Shown here one piece after another: positions 8,090 through 15,867 of a stretch of 64,000 bases of DNA. The translations under genes and the position numbers were made by a program. Positions within the stretch are counted from its first letter, which is position 1, and every line of letters starts with the position of its first letter. The stretch is from Anoxybacteroides rupiense. Its GTDB lineage: Bacteria; Bacillota; Bacilli; Bacillales; Anoxybacillaceae. Location of the stretch: contig NZ_JACIDF010000004.1 of the NCBI RefSeq assembly GCF_014196195.1, forward strand, positions 62,001 through 126,000, given 5' to 3'. The notes under the pieces are model-generated. The model searched no databases, had not been told where the DNA came from, and worked only from the letters and a program-made list of their open reading frames with translations.

Positions 8090-9331
8090 TTATTTAATAC
8101 TAGAGATGAAGTTGTCCATAGTTTCATAAGACATAGGACCTACATGTTTCTCTCTGATAATTCCATTTTTATCAATGATATACGAAGTGGGAATTGTTAT
8201 TATACCGTATAGATTTCCAATCTTTCCTTGCTTATCAAGCAGAATGTTAAACGTCATGCCTTTATCCCTCACAAAATCCTTCACTGTATCAGGACTGCTT
8301 TCGCTATTCGTTAAATTGACTGCCAAAATCTCTACATTGTTATTTTTATTGTTTTCATAGAACTTTTGCATTTCGGGAATTTCAGCTCTACAAGGAGGAC
8401 ACCAAGTAGCCCAAAAATTCAATATAACCGTCTTTCCACGCAAATCAGACAACTTCACTTTATTTCCTGTAATTGAAAGTAATTCAAAATCTGGAGCAAA
8501 TTGTCCTTTATTAGTCCCGATTTTGCCAGAATCTAATGAGGTAGACATAACTGTTTTAGGGGATTCTATTCTCCCTGTTTCATGTTGATTGGTAAGCATA
8601 GGGGTTATGGCAAGACTTAAAAATATACCGCCTAAAATTATATTATTTGTTGTATTTCTCCATCCCTTTTCCTCGTCCTTAGTGGCCTCTTCTCTTCCTT
8701 GCCTCTCTGACCAGTATAAAATACATAAAAAGATAATAATTAAAGAGACATATAACAATACTTCTTTTGATATTATCTCAGCGTATACAAAATTGTTTTT
8801 ATATAGGGCTATTTCAAATTGAATTAAATGAAACCATATGAGAAGTTGTAACAAAGTTTTTTGGGTGTTGATTCGTGAGGCTGCTATAAAAAAACAAACA
8901 GCTACTATTGCTTGCAAAATGATGAGATGATTCTGAGGATCTTCCATTACGCGGATCCATACAAACGTACTAAAATACCCCAAATACGCAGGAACGGCCG
9001 CACGTGTGTAAGAAACCAAAGAAATATTCTGTTTTTTGATAGATAACCAAGTAGAGATCGTGATGAAAATAATCCCTATACCAATTCCAACATATCCCCC
9101 GTTAAAATAAATTATAGTCATAGGATTTTGTAAAACTGAATTAGGGTGTAAAACGACATAGCTAAATTTCCAAATTAGTACTCCATTAATAAAACTATTA
9201 AAAATTAAATCCATGATGTTTCGTTCTATTTTTAATATCCTAATACCATAATAAAACATCACATAGCTAATTAATAAGCCGCTTATTAGTAAAAGATTTT
9301 CACCTTGAACTATAATACTACCAAATTGCAA
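8090..9331 (-). CDS. Lgt-like membrane domain fused to a TlpA/ResA thioredoxin domain
   Basis: 413 aa. Residues 1-210 form about seven membrane spans; the stretch 50-95 (LHPNSVLQNP..YFNGGYVGIG) follows the pattern of Lgt (HPNEI...GGIAIHG) but lacks its His, so transferase activity is doubtful. A further span is at 230-245. Residues 275-413 are a TlpA/ResA-type thioredoxin domain with WCPPC (Cys311, Cys314) and a cis-Pro loop (ITIPTSYII), facing outside. Likely a membrane-tethered thiol-disulfide reductase fed by a CcdA-type protein. The start is a TTG behind GGGGAGAG. The truncated ccdA lies next to it. Function of the membrane part is inferred only. Confidence 0.8.
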   Translation of the reverse strand: MQFGSIIVQGENLLLISGLLISYVMFYYGIRILKIERNIMDLIFNSFINGVLIWKFSYVVLHPNSVLQNPMTIIYFNGGYVGIGIGIIFITISTWLSIKKQNISLVSYTRAAVPAYLGYFSTFVWIRVMEDPQNHLIILQAIVAVCFFIAASRINTQKTLLQLLIWFHLIQFEIALYKNNFVYAEIISKEVLLYVSLIIIFLCILYWSERQGREEATKDEEKGWRNTTNNIILGGIFLSLAITPMLTNQHETGRIESPKTVMSTSLDSGKIGTNKGQFAPDFELLSITGNKVKLSDLRGKTVILNFWATWCPPCRAEIPEMQKFYENNKNNNVEILAVNLTNSESSPDTVKDFVRDKGMTFNILLDKQGKIGNLYGIITIPTSYIIDKNGIIREKHVGPMSYETMDNFISSIK

Positions 9332-9367
9332 TACGCATCTCTCCCCAATTTCATGTGATTTATTTAT

Positions 9368-9398
9368 TATAAATAAAAAATATGAATTTTTTATGGAG
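9368..9398 (-). promoter_or_regulatory. Candidate degenerate copy of the shared promoter
   Basis: Minus strand CCATAAAAAATTCATA (11 of 16 matches), 9-base spacer, then a perfect TATAAT. It stands 37 bases before the Lgt-like/TlpA fusion. The spacing equals that of the strong copies. Confidence 0.4.
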
Positions 9399-9465
9399 AA
9401 ACATATTAAAATTTCTTAGCTAGTTGTTCTAAAGACTGAAGCTTGTCAACTTTGTCATCAAAGTG

Positions 9466-9489
9466 AAAGTGTCGAATCCTCGACACTTT
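9466..9489. terminator. Hairpin after the spoIIP remnant
   Basis: Stem AAAGTGTCGA / TCGACACTTT with loop atcc, 10 bases beyond the spoIIP stop. The T-tract is clearest on the plus strand. Confidence 0.55.
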
Positions 9490-10077
9490 ATTTTTTATAT
9501 TATTTAGGAGTATTCGATACCTTCGTAGCATCCCAATAATATTGACTTAAAACTTCTCCCAATGCATCTGCCGTTCTATATAACTCATCCATCGTATTTT
9601 CAATGCCCCCTATTTCGATAATGACAGAATTAGGAGATAAATCTTGGTTATAAACTCCATTTCCTGAATGGCTATCCTTTTCAATAATTCCTCTTGACAA
9701 TCCCGGATAAGATTTTTCTATTTCAGTGTTAATCTTTTGTGCAAAAGCTAAATTTTCCTCATAATTTTTATTTTCCTTACCTACAATAAAAAATAATCTA
9801 GCGTACGTTTTTCCGTTTATAGTTACTGTTGTTATTTTTCTTGGCTATGAATCACGATGGATATCCAAAAAGTAGCTAAGATCCCTATTAGACCTTTTCG
9901 CAGATGCAACAATTTCTCTGGAGATTTCGTAAGAGCTAGAATAATCTAAATTTCTTTTCTTTAACATGGCTACAATGTCCGTTGTATCTACTTCTACTCC
10001 TTGATGTTAGTCTAGATTATAGACACAACGAATAGAGAAATGTATAGTAAATCTATCAATCATAGGGAGTGTCTATA

Positions 10078-10365
10078 ATGGCTAGACGTTTTGATAAAGA
10101 ATTCAAAATACATGCAGTAAAATTAGTGGTCGAGCAAGGAAAGGCGGTCGCTCAAACCGCAAGACAACTCGATATTTCGCCAAAAACTCTTCATAAATGG
10201 GTCGCAGATTATAAAAAAGATGCCGAACATAGTTTTGTCGGAAGCGGAAACCTTAAACCAGAAGATCAAGAAAAGCGCGAACTACAAAAACGCATCCGTG
10301 ACCTTGAAGAGGAAAACGCGATCTTAAAAAAGGCCATGAGCATCTTCGCCAAAAACCAGAAGTAA
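10078..10365 (+). CDS. IS3 OrfA, helix-turn-helix and leucine-zipper protein
   Basis: 95 aa from the ATG at 10078 (MARRFDKEFK). Residues 5-50 form a helix-turn-helix (AQTARQLDISPKTLHKWVA), and 65-85 a coiled coil (LQKRIRDLEEENAILKKA). It binds the IS ends. The slippery heptamer A AAA AAG at 10326-10332 is in the right phase for a -1 ribosomal shift into the orfB frame, which stays open from there, so an OrfAB fusion transposase is expected. Confidence 0.92.
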   Translation: MARRFDKEFKIHAVKLVVEQGKAVAQTARQLDISPKTLHKWVADYKKDAEHSFVGSGNLKPEDQEKRELQKRIRDLEEENAILKKAMSIFAKNQK

Positions 10366-10403
10366 TCTATGAATTCATTCATACGCATAGAAAGGAGTTT
10401 CGT

Positions 10404-11261
10404 GTGGCGAAGATGTGCGAAGTCCTAGGTGTTTCAAGAAGTGGATACTATGCATGGACCAAACGGCCGGAAAGCCAACAAAAGAAAAGACAAGAAGCGT
10501 TGAAAAAGCAAATCAAAAAGATTCATATCGAGTCAAGAGAAACGTATGGCAGTCCAAAAATCACAAAAATCCTTCAGAAGCAAGGGGTTGAGGTATCTCA
10601 AAAAACGGTCGCCAGAATCATGAAAGATGGGGACATTCGTTCAAAAACAAAGAAAAAATATAAGGCAACCACGAACTCAAAGCATCATTTGCCTGTGTAT
10701 CCCAACTTATTGAATCAGCAGTTTGAAGCAGATGAGCCGAATCAAGTATGGGTGGCGGATATCACTTATATTTGGACGAAAGAAGGCTGGTTGTATTTAG
10801 CATCCATCATGGATTTGTTTTCTCGTAAAATTGTAGGTTGGTATCTTTCCGAGCGTATGACAAAGGAGTTAGTGATCAAAGCATTCAACCGGGCCATCCA
10901 TCAGCGAAATCCTCAACCTGGTCTGATTCACCATTCGGACCAAGGGAGCCAGTATGCATCGAATGAATACCAAGCCATGTTGAGGCAATACGGAATCCAG
11001 ACGAGCATGAGTCGAAAGGAAAACTGTTATGACAACGCATGTGCCGAATCGTTTCACTGCATCCTTAAAAAGGAACTCATTTTCCACGAAACCTTTACGA
11101 CAAGGGAAGAAGCGAAACAACGGATTTTTGAATACATGGAGTGTTTTTATAATGCCGAGCGAATTCATTCCGCTAATGAGTACATGTCCCCGATGGAGTA
11201 TGAGAAGATGCATCAGCAAGGCAAAAAGCAGCAACGCTTCTCTCCACAAGTCACGATATAA
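10404..11261 (+). CDS. IS3 OrfB, DDE transposase (made as OrfAB)
   Basis: 285 aa. N-terminal HTH_21-like region (YGSPKITKILQKQGVEVSQK), then the rve integrase core with the DDE triad: Asp in VWVADITYI, Asp in HHSDQGSQYAS and Glu in NACAESFHCILKKE. It cuts and joins the IS ends. The real translation product probably starts in orfA by -1 frameshifting, as the frame upstream of 10404 is open back to 10326. Intact. Confidence 0.92.
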   Translation: MAKMCEVLGVSRSGYYAWTKRPESQQKKRQEALKKQIKKIHIESRETYGSPKITKILQKQGVEVSQKTVARIMKDGDIRSKTKKKYKATTNSKHHLPVYPNLLNQQFEADEPNQVWVADITYIWTKEGWLYLASIMDLFSRKIVGWYLSERMTKELVIKAFNRAIHQRNPQPGLIHHSDQGSQYASNEYQAMLRQYGIQTSMSRKENCYDNACAESFHCILKKELIFHETFTTREEAKQRIFEYMECFYNAERIHSANEYMSPMEYEKMHQQGKKQQRFSPQVTI

Positions 11262-12078
11262 GGGGCATATCTTTCCTCTTGAGAAGGGGAAGGGTTTACC
11301 AAACCGTTCTCCTTCTCAAGAGGCCACTAAACGAAGTGCGGTAGTAGGGTTTTAAAATTTTTCTCGATTTTACGTGTCTATTTTCTTGACATAATACCAC
11401 CTATCCCCCTATTTCTAAGAGCTTCTCCTAATCGTTTACCTACCATTGTGATATTAATTTTTGAGTGATGGTATGTTTTTTCGTTACCCGTACCCTTTAG
11501 ATAGGGCAAAAAAGATTCACGGCTATGTGAATGATAAATAAACATTACATTCCGGTTCCCAGTGTCATTTTTCAATGGTGGTGGTTTTACCATATTTTCT
11601 GTTTGATTTATTTCTTCTTCTAATTTCTTCAGATTTTGTTCACTAATTTCTCTCTCTTTTAATAAAACCTCAATCGGAGGTGATGATTCGATTGTTAAAT
11701 TTGTATAGTCTGTTCCTTCTCCTGCCACAATTATTTTCGAATCGAAACTTGAAAACCCCGGTAAAACATTCCTAAAAAATGAGCGAGGATCACTCAAGCT
11801 TAAATTAATGGTATTTTCAAACAGCAGTTTTGAAAAATTAGACTTTTTTATGTCACCTTTGATTCCCCGATTAAAATAATGATTTTTCATCTCCAATATG
11901 TACATAAATGAGACGGACTCCACTTTCCATGAAAGGTCCCTTAAATACTCAGAAACTAAAAACTTCTTAAAAAAATAGCAATAATCATATTTAAAATAAA
12001 CACACTGACTATTAACGTAATTAGAAAACTGTAAAAGAATGCAGTTGTATTTTTCGGCGAAGACTGTCTTCTCATTCT

Positions 12079-12319
12079 TACTCTCCCTTCTAAATTCTAT
12101 TATTAATATCTATGAATGAAATCTAGTAAATAGAATAAAGAACTAAGATTTTTAAAAATGATGACCCATGAAAAAATTTATTTAGGAGATAACCTTCTTT
12201 TGTCTCCATAGTTCGTTCAATATCGCTTTTACAGAAGTGTTTATAACAGGAGAAAAAACTAACGAAGGAGACATGAAATATAAGAGATTATTATGTTCAG
12301 AAAAGCTAAAAAAAACAAA
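12079..12319. other. Gene-free stretch
   Basis: AT-rich sequence between the spoIIP remnant and the tauE-SHOCT operon. A plus ORF from 12273 has a fair ribosome site but runs through the terminator stem and looks accidental. Confidence 0.4.
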
Positions 12320-12353
12320 AGAAGTTGTTGACAATACTCTTATCAACAACTTC
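12310..12353 (-). terminator. Terminator of the DsbD/TauE-SHOCT operon
   Basis: Perfect stem GAAGTTGTTGA / TCAACAACTTC (12321-12331, 12343-12353), followed on the minus strand by TTTTGTTTTTTTT. Confidence 0.8.
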
Positions 12354-12438
12354 CTTCATCTATATAAAATTGAAATAGGGGGAGACAATTGTAAATCACA
12401 TTTCTGATGCTTGATACAATAAAAGAGGCTAGATTTTA

Positions 12439-12636
12439 CTATAGCTTTTTGGATAGTTGTTCAAATTCGTCTAAAGTGATCTCTCCTTTGGCTAATCGCA
12501 CTTTTAATATTTCCATCGGAGATAACTCTTCTTTGCGGTCATTGATAAAACGATGTAAGAGATAAAAACCAATGGCGATTAATACAACCCAGAATAACAT
12601 CATCCCAATCATCATGGCCAAATCTCCAAACATCAC
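12439..12636 (-). CDS. SHOCT-domain small membrane protein
   Basis: 65 aa. One membrane helix (about 8-30), then the SHOCT motif near the C-terminus (SPMEILKVRLAKGEITLDEF). SHOCT is a short oligomerisation domain attached to many membrane proteins. It is the last gene of an operon with the DsbD/TauE-like gene, 26 bases downstream of it, and has its own GGAGGAAAG ribosome site. Specific role unknown; a partner or assembly helper of its neighbour is the simplest idea. Confidence 0.85.
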   Translation of the reverse strand: MMFGDLAMMIGMMLFWVVLIAIGFYLLHRFINDRKEELSPMEILKVRLAKGEITLDEFEQLSKKL

Positions 12637-12662
12637 CGTTCACTTTCCTCCTTTTCCTAATT

Positions 12663-13394
12663 TTAAAACCAATAAGTGATGGTGTCTAATATGCCAAGTA
12701 AGATCATCACGATTCCAGCTGCTTTCTGAACGAACCTTCCTGCTTGCTTTCCTTTTTTCATTAGAGTGCCGCTAAATCCTAAGTACCAAAGGATGAGGAT
12801 GAATAAAATAACAGGCACAGAGGTTCCGATGGCAAAGATACTCGGTAATAACACTCCATAAGACGTTGAGTATACCAGAGGCATTAGAGTAACAAAAAAT
12901 AGCACAAACATGGTTGGACAAAAAGCTAATGAAAAGCCGAAACCCATTAAAAAGGAGCCTATTTTTCCTTTCTTTAAAAATCTCTCAGGGATTTTGAACA
13001 AGGTTACGTTCCAATACATTTTAAAAAGCCCTAACAAGTATAAACCTACAAGAATGAGAATGGGACCGATCAGCTTTCTCAACCACGGAAAATATAATGT
13101 TAGTGTACTTTGAATCTCTTTCCCCATCAGCCAAACGATGAAACCTAAACCGGAAAAAGCAATGATTTTACCCAAAATAAATAGGAGCAACTCTTTCCAC
13201 GCAATCCCTTTTTGCAAGGACTGATTACTGTACAACGTGATCGCTCCCAAGTTGCCAGTGAGTTGACATGGAGCCATCGCTCCTACAATGCCAAGAACAA
13301 AAGCTGACAAAATGGGAATAGCTGTCGTGCTATTTGCAATATTGAGAAACGGTTGGCTTAGAAGGTTGCTTATTTGGCTCAAGAACGAATACAC
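12663..13394 (-). CDS. DsbD/CcdA-like (TauE/SafE-type) membrane protein with two Pro-Cys motifs
   Basis: About 243 aa from the GTG at 13394. Six membrane helices in two similar halves, each beginning with a Cys motif: APCQLTG and AFCPTMF. This is the pattern of the DsbD_2/UreH-like family, membrane proteins that pass reducing equivalents or copper. The ATG at 13439 sits on the -10 box of the likely promoter and cannot be the start; GTG 13394 has AAGGTGAG 8 bases upstream, and TTG 13382 is a second option. It shares a promoter motif with lgt and the two-component genes. A role in thiol or copper handling is inferred. Confidence 0.8.
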   Translation of the reverse strand: MYSFLSQISNLLSQPFLNIANSTTAIPILSAFVLGIVGAMAPCQLTGNLGAITLYSNQSLQKGIAWKELLLFILGKIIAFSGLGFIVWLMGKEIQSTLTLYFPWLRKLIGPILILVGLYLLGLFKMYWNVTLFKIPERFLKKGKIGSFLMGFGFSLAFCPTMFVLFFVTLMPLVYSTSYGVLLPSIFAIGTSVPVILFILILWYLGFSGTLMKKGKQAGRFVQKAAGIVMILLGILDTITYWF

Positions 13395-13429
13395 CCTTCT
13401 TCTCACCTTCTTCTCTATCTGATGTCTAT

Positions 13430-13460
13430 ATTGTAGCAATGAATTTTGCAGAATTTATGG
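13430..13460 (-). promoter_or_regulatory. Shared-motif promoter of the DsbD/TauE-SHOCT operon
   Basis: Minus strand CCATAAATTCTGCAAA, 9-base spacer ATTCATTGC, -10 TACAAT. No -35 consensus; the element occupies that place, as in activator-dependent promoters. Confidence 0.7.
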
Positions 13461-13510
13461 AGTGGTATATTTTTAAGTAAGCAAAAAGACATGCCCTCGC
13501 ATGTCTTTTA

Positions 13511-14488
13511 TTAAAAAATTTTCCCTTTCGATGCTAGTCTTGTCCAGCTTTCACCGTTATTTTTTGTCATGAAAATATCCCCGTTCATGGTGGCGATCAC
13601 AATTTCCTTCTCATTTGTCGGATTAGAGGCCATATACATGATATGGTCTTTTTCATCGAGTTTAGGAACAGAAAGAACTTCCTCCTGTTTTGAATCTAAC
13701 GATTGTTTTATAAGTATAGGCTTATTATTCTCTACAGCAGCAAATAAAATGGATTTTTCTTGGAAGACGAAAGTCGTCGTATTGATCTTTCGAGTAAAGC
13801 GTTCAAACGTATTTCCATTATCTTTGGAGACAAAAATTCCTTCAGGCGTACTAATTCCGACCATATTTTCGTCCGTTGGGTGGGCAGCAATCGTTCCTGC
13901 AACAGTTTGCGGCAGGCCGTTTAATTGACTTTGTAACCACGTTTTGCCATCGTCTTTACTGTAGAATAACCCTTGTCCGAGCGTTTTATTTGCTTCTTGG
14001 TTCACGACATAAATCGTATGGCTTTTATAGCCAACTGTCATATAATGAAAATCAGATTCTTTATAAAATCCTAGATTCATCAACGTTTGTCCATTATCCA
14101 AACTTTTTACAAGACCAAGAGGATTTCCTAAAGATGAACCTTCTTCTGGATGCCCCGATGAATAAAATCCATCGTCTGTGGCAGAAAAGCCCATATAATC
14201 ATGTTTATACGAAGTCGTTTCATACCACTTATTATTTTGGTAAACAAGTAAACCTTCATGTGTAGCAAAGTAAATCGCATTTTGGTTGCCTGCATAACCG
14301 ATTCCATGTAAATGTTCGAACTTTCCTTCTTTCTTTTCTTTAAAGAAAGGATTATTTGTAACAGATATGTTGGATTTTGCTTGTTCTCTGCTATTGATAA
14401 AGGTCTGCTCTTTTTCATTGGATGATGAACAAGCGCTTAGAAGAAGAATAGCCGATGTAATCATCATAGCTTTCGTCATTTTTTTCAT
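13511..14488 (-). CDS. Lipoprotein with BNR/sortilin-like beta-propeller
   Basis: 325 aa from the ATG at 14488, chosen because AAGGAG precedes it and a signal peptide with lipobox LLLSAC follows; upstream ATGs lie on or before the promoter. Residues 55-325 hold repeated Asp-box type blades (SKDDGKTW, SKDNGNTFERF, TKNNGESWTRL), typical of YCF48/sortilin-like propellers. Secreted and lipid-anchored. Propellers of this class often assist metalloprotein or complex assembly, but no ligand is visible. It has its own copy of the shared promoter motif, so it probably belongs to the same regulon as lgt and the kinase operon. Confidence 0.8.
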   Translation of the reverse strand: MKKMTKAMMITSAILLLSACSSSNEKEQTFINSREQAKSNISVTNNPFFKEKKEGKFEHLHGIGYAGNQNAIYFATHEGLLVYQNNKWYETTSYKHDYMGFSATDDGFYSSGHPEEGSSLGNPLGLVKSLDNGQTLMNLGFYKESDFHYMTVGYKSHTIYVVNQEANKTLGQGLFYSKDDGKTWLQSQLNGLPQTVAGTIAAHPTDENMVGISTPEGIFVSKDNGNTFERFTRKINTTTFVFQEKSILFAAVENNKPILIKQSLDSKQEEVLSVPKLDEKDHIMYMASNPTNEKEIVIATMNGDIFMTKNNGESWTRLASKGKIF

Positions 14489-14528
14489 TGCTGATACTCC
14501 TTTTTGTGTATTGAGTAAACATAGTAAT

Positions 14529-14559
14529 TTTATAGCAGAAAAATTTGCAGAATTTATGG
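14529..14559 (-). promoter_or_regulatory. Shared-motif promoter of the beta-propeller lipoprotein gene
   Basis: Minus strand CCATAAATTCTGCAAA, 9-base spacer TTTTTCTGC, -10 TATAAA; 41 bases before the gene start. Confidence 0.7.
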
Positions 14560-14594
14560 AGTTTGTTTCTTTGAATATGATATTTTGTTGCTCT

Positions 14595-15176
14595 TCATAA
14601 ATCCCTTTCAATTTTGTTCATTTGAGCCTTTTTTCGATTGATTTTCTTCCAAGTAAAAAGGAATAAACAAACAGACAAAAATGTTAATATTACTTTCCCT
14701 TGCCATGTCCAATTCATCAATTGATAAACCGAATAGGCTTCTAAAAGTAATGCCGGTATTTTCCCTATTGAGCTAGCAATCATAAAGATAAGCAAGGAGG
14801 TTTTTCCTATCGCTGCAACAAAGGTAACTACTCCTGACGGAACAAAAGGAAGAAGCCGCAAAGACAGAACAAGAAAAAAGGCTTCTAAACCTTTTGCTTC
14901 AAGCAAACGTCTGACTTTCGGGTGAGCAAATAACTTGGATTCAGAAAGCTTCCTGAATCCTTTACGATATAAAAGAAAGGAGATAATGGCTCCGATTGCT
15001 TCCCCTGCAAAAGATAAAAAGGTGCCTTTCCAAAACCCGAACACAGCCAAATTGGCAGCCGTGAGAAAAACGCTTGGTACAAGTCCTAAAATACTAATTA
15101 TAATATTTATCACAATGCTGATGAGATAAGCAGCATTTTCATAGGTGTTGAGTAGTGCAATGATTTGCTCTTTCAT
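14595..15176 (-). CDS. TVP38/TMEM64 (DedA-like) membrane protein
   Basis: 193 aa with about five hydrophobic segments. The family core is visible: FLSFAGEAIGAIISFLLYR (about 54-72) and the re-entrant LSLRLLPFVPSGVVTFVAA (about 104-122). Proteins of this superfamily are linked to lipid scrambling and envelope integrity. Third gene of the kinase-regulator operon, 12 bases after the response regulator stop. Whether it moves lipid or another molecule here is not known. Confidence 0.85.
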   Translation of the reverse strand: MKEQIIALLNTYENAAYLISIVINIIISILGLVPSVFLTAANLAVFGFWKGTFLSFAGEAIGAIISFLLYRKGFRKLSESKLFAHPKVRRLLEAKGLEAFFLVLSLRLLPFVPSGVVTFVAAIGKTSLLIFMIASSIGKIPALLLEAYSVYQLMNWTWQGKVILTFLSVCLFLFTWKKINRKKAQMNKIERDL

Positions 15177-15188
15177 CCTCTTCTTGCC

Positions 15189-15860
15189 TTATGCCTCCCA
15201 TTTATATCCTACCCCCCAAACAGTTTGCAGAAATTGATCGATCGGAAAACCAACTTGTCTAAGCTTTTCTCTAATATTTTTTACATGAGAGTCTATTGTA
15301 CGCTCTTCTGTATTTGCGTTATAGCCCCATAATGACACGATGATTTGTTCTCTACTAAACACTCTGTTTGGGTGCTTCAAAAACAGACCCAATATGGCAA
15401 ACTCTTTCGGCGTTAGAAAAATCGGTTTGTTTTGATAGTGGACTTTATGTTCGTCTTCATCCCACACTAAACCTTGAAACTCCATTTTCGAATGTTTTCC
15501 TACTGAACGGCGTAGTACAGCCTCGATGCGCGCCAGCAGTTCGGATTCGTCAAACGGCTTCGTAATATAGTCATCTGCTCCGATTTTCAGTCCTTGGACG
15601 ATATCCGTTGTTTGATCTCGGGCCGTTACCATGATGATCGGGACGTTAGAAAATTCCCGAATTCGCTTGCACGTTTCCCAACCATCCATCTCTGGCATCA
15701 TAATATCCAGCAAAACTAAATCCACTTTGTTATTTTCTAAGTACTGTATCGCAGCTAAACCGGACTCACACTTTACGCAATGATATCCTTTAGGCGAAAG
15801 ATAAAGATCAAGTAAATCTAACATTCGTTTTTCATCGTCAACCAGTAAAATCGTGTACAT
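15189..15860 (-). CDS. OmpR/PhoB-family response regulator
   Basis: 223 aa. Receiver domain 1-118 with acidic pocket (DDE, residues 8-10), phosphorylation site Asp52 in LVLLDIMMPEMDGWE, and the KPFD lysine. C-terminal winged helix (about 125-220) with DSHVKNIREKLRQ as recognition helix. It binds direct-repeat DNA near the -35 region. It lies 7 bases after the kinase stop, so the two form one pair. The shared 16-bp promoter element in front of this operon and others is the natural candidate for its binding site. Confidence 0.93.
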   Translation of the reverse strand: MYTILLVDDEKRMLDLLDLYLSPKGYHCVKCESGLAAIQYLENNKVDLVLLDIMMPEMDGWETCKRIREFSNVPIIMVTARDQTTDIVQGLKIGADDYITKPFDESELLARIEAVLRRSVGKHSKMEFQGLVWDEDEHKVHYQNKPIFLTPKEFAILGLFLKHPNRVFSREQIIVSLWGYNANTEERTIDSHVKNIREKLRQVGFPIDQFLQTVWGVGYKWEA

Positions 15861-15867
15861 GCTATGC

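Larger units (their letters stand above)
10002..11399 (+). mobile_element. IS3-family insertion sequence (1398 bp)
   Basis: Ends are imperfect inverted repeats: TGATGTTAGTCTAGATTATA at the left and TGGTATTATGTCAAGAAAAT on the complement of the right, both leading to ATAGACAC. A 3-bp direct repeat CCT flanks it (9999-10001 and 11400-11402). It carries orfA and orfB in overlapping frames, as usual for IS3. Both frames are open, so it may be active. Confidence 0.92.
9500..12075 (-). pseudogene. SpoIIP-like sporulation amidase, frameshifted, IS-interrupted, with a nonsense codon
   Basis: N-terminal part (12075-11400): MRRQSSPKNTTAFF and one membrane helix, then a frameshift at a T-run near 11966, followed by the extracellular region and the amidase start (FIYHSHSRESFLPYL, zinc-site His). 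An IS3 element sits at 10002-11399. The C-terminal part (10001-9500) has GVEVDTTDI, DIHRDS then TAG where a Gln is expected, and SVIIEIGG. SpoIIP is a peptidoglycan amidase/endopeptidase needed for engulfment. Removing the element and one CCT copy rejoins RNRGIG-VEVD exactly in frame. Three separate lesions show it is dead; a main spoIIP should exist elsewhere. Confidence 0.9.

Noticed and set aside
12273-12407. 44-codon plus ORF with GAAGGAG
   Set aside because: It reads straight through a perfect terminator stem and has no family likeness.
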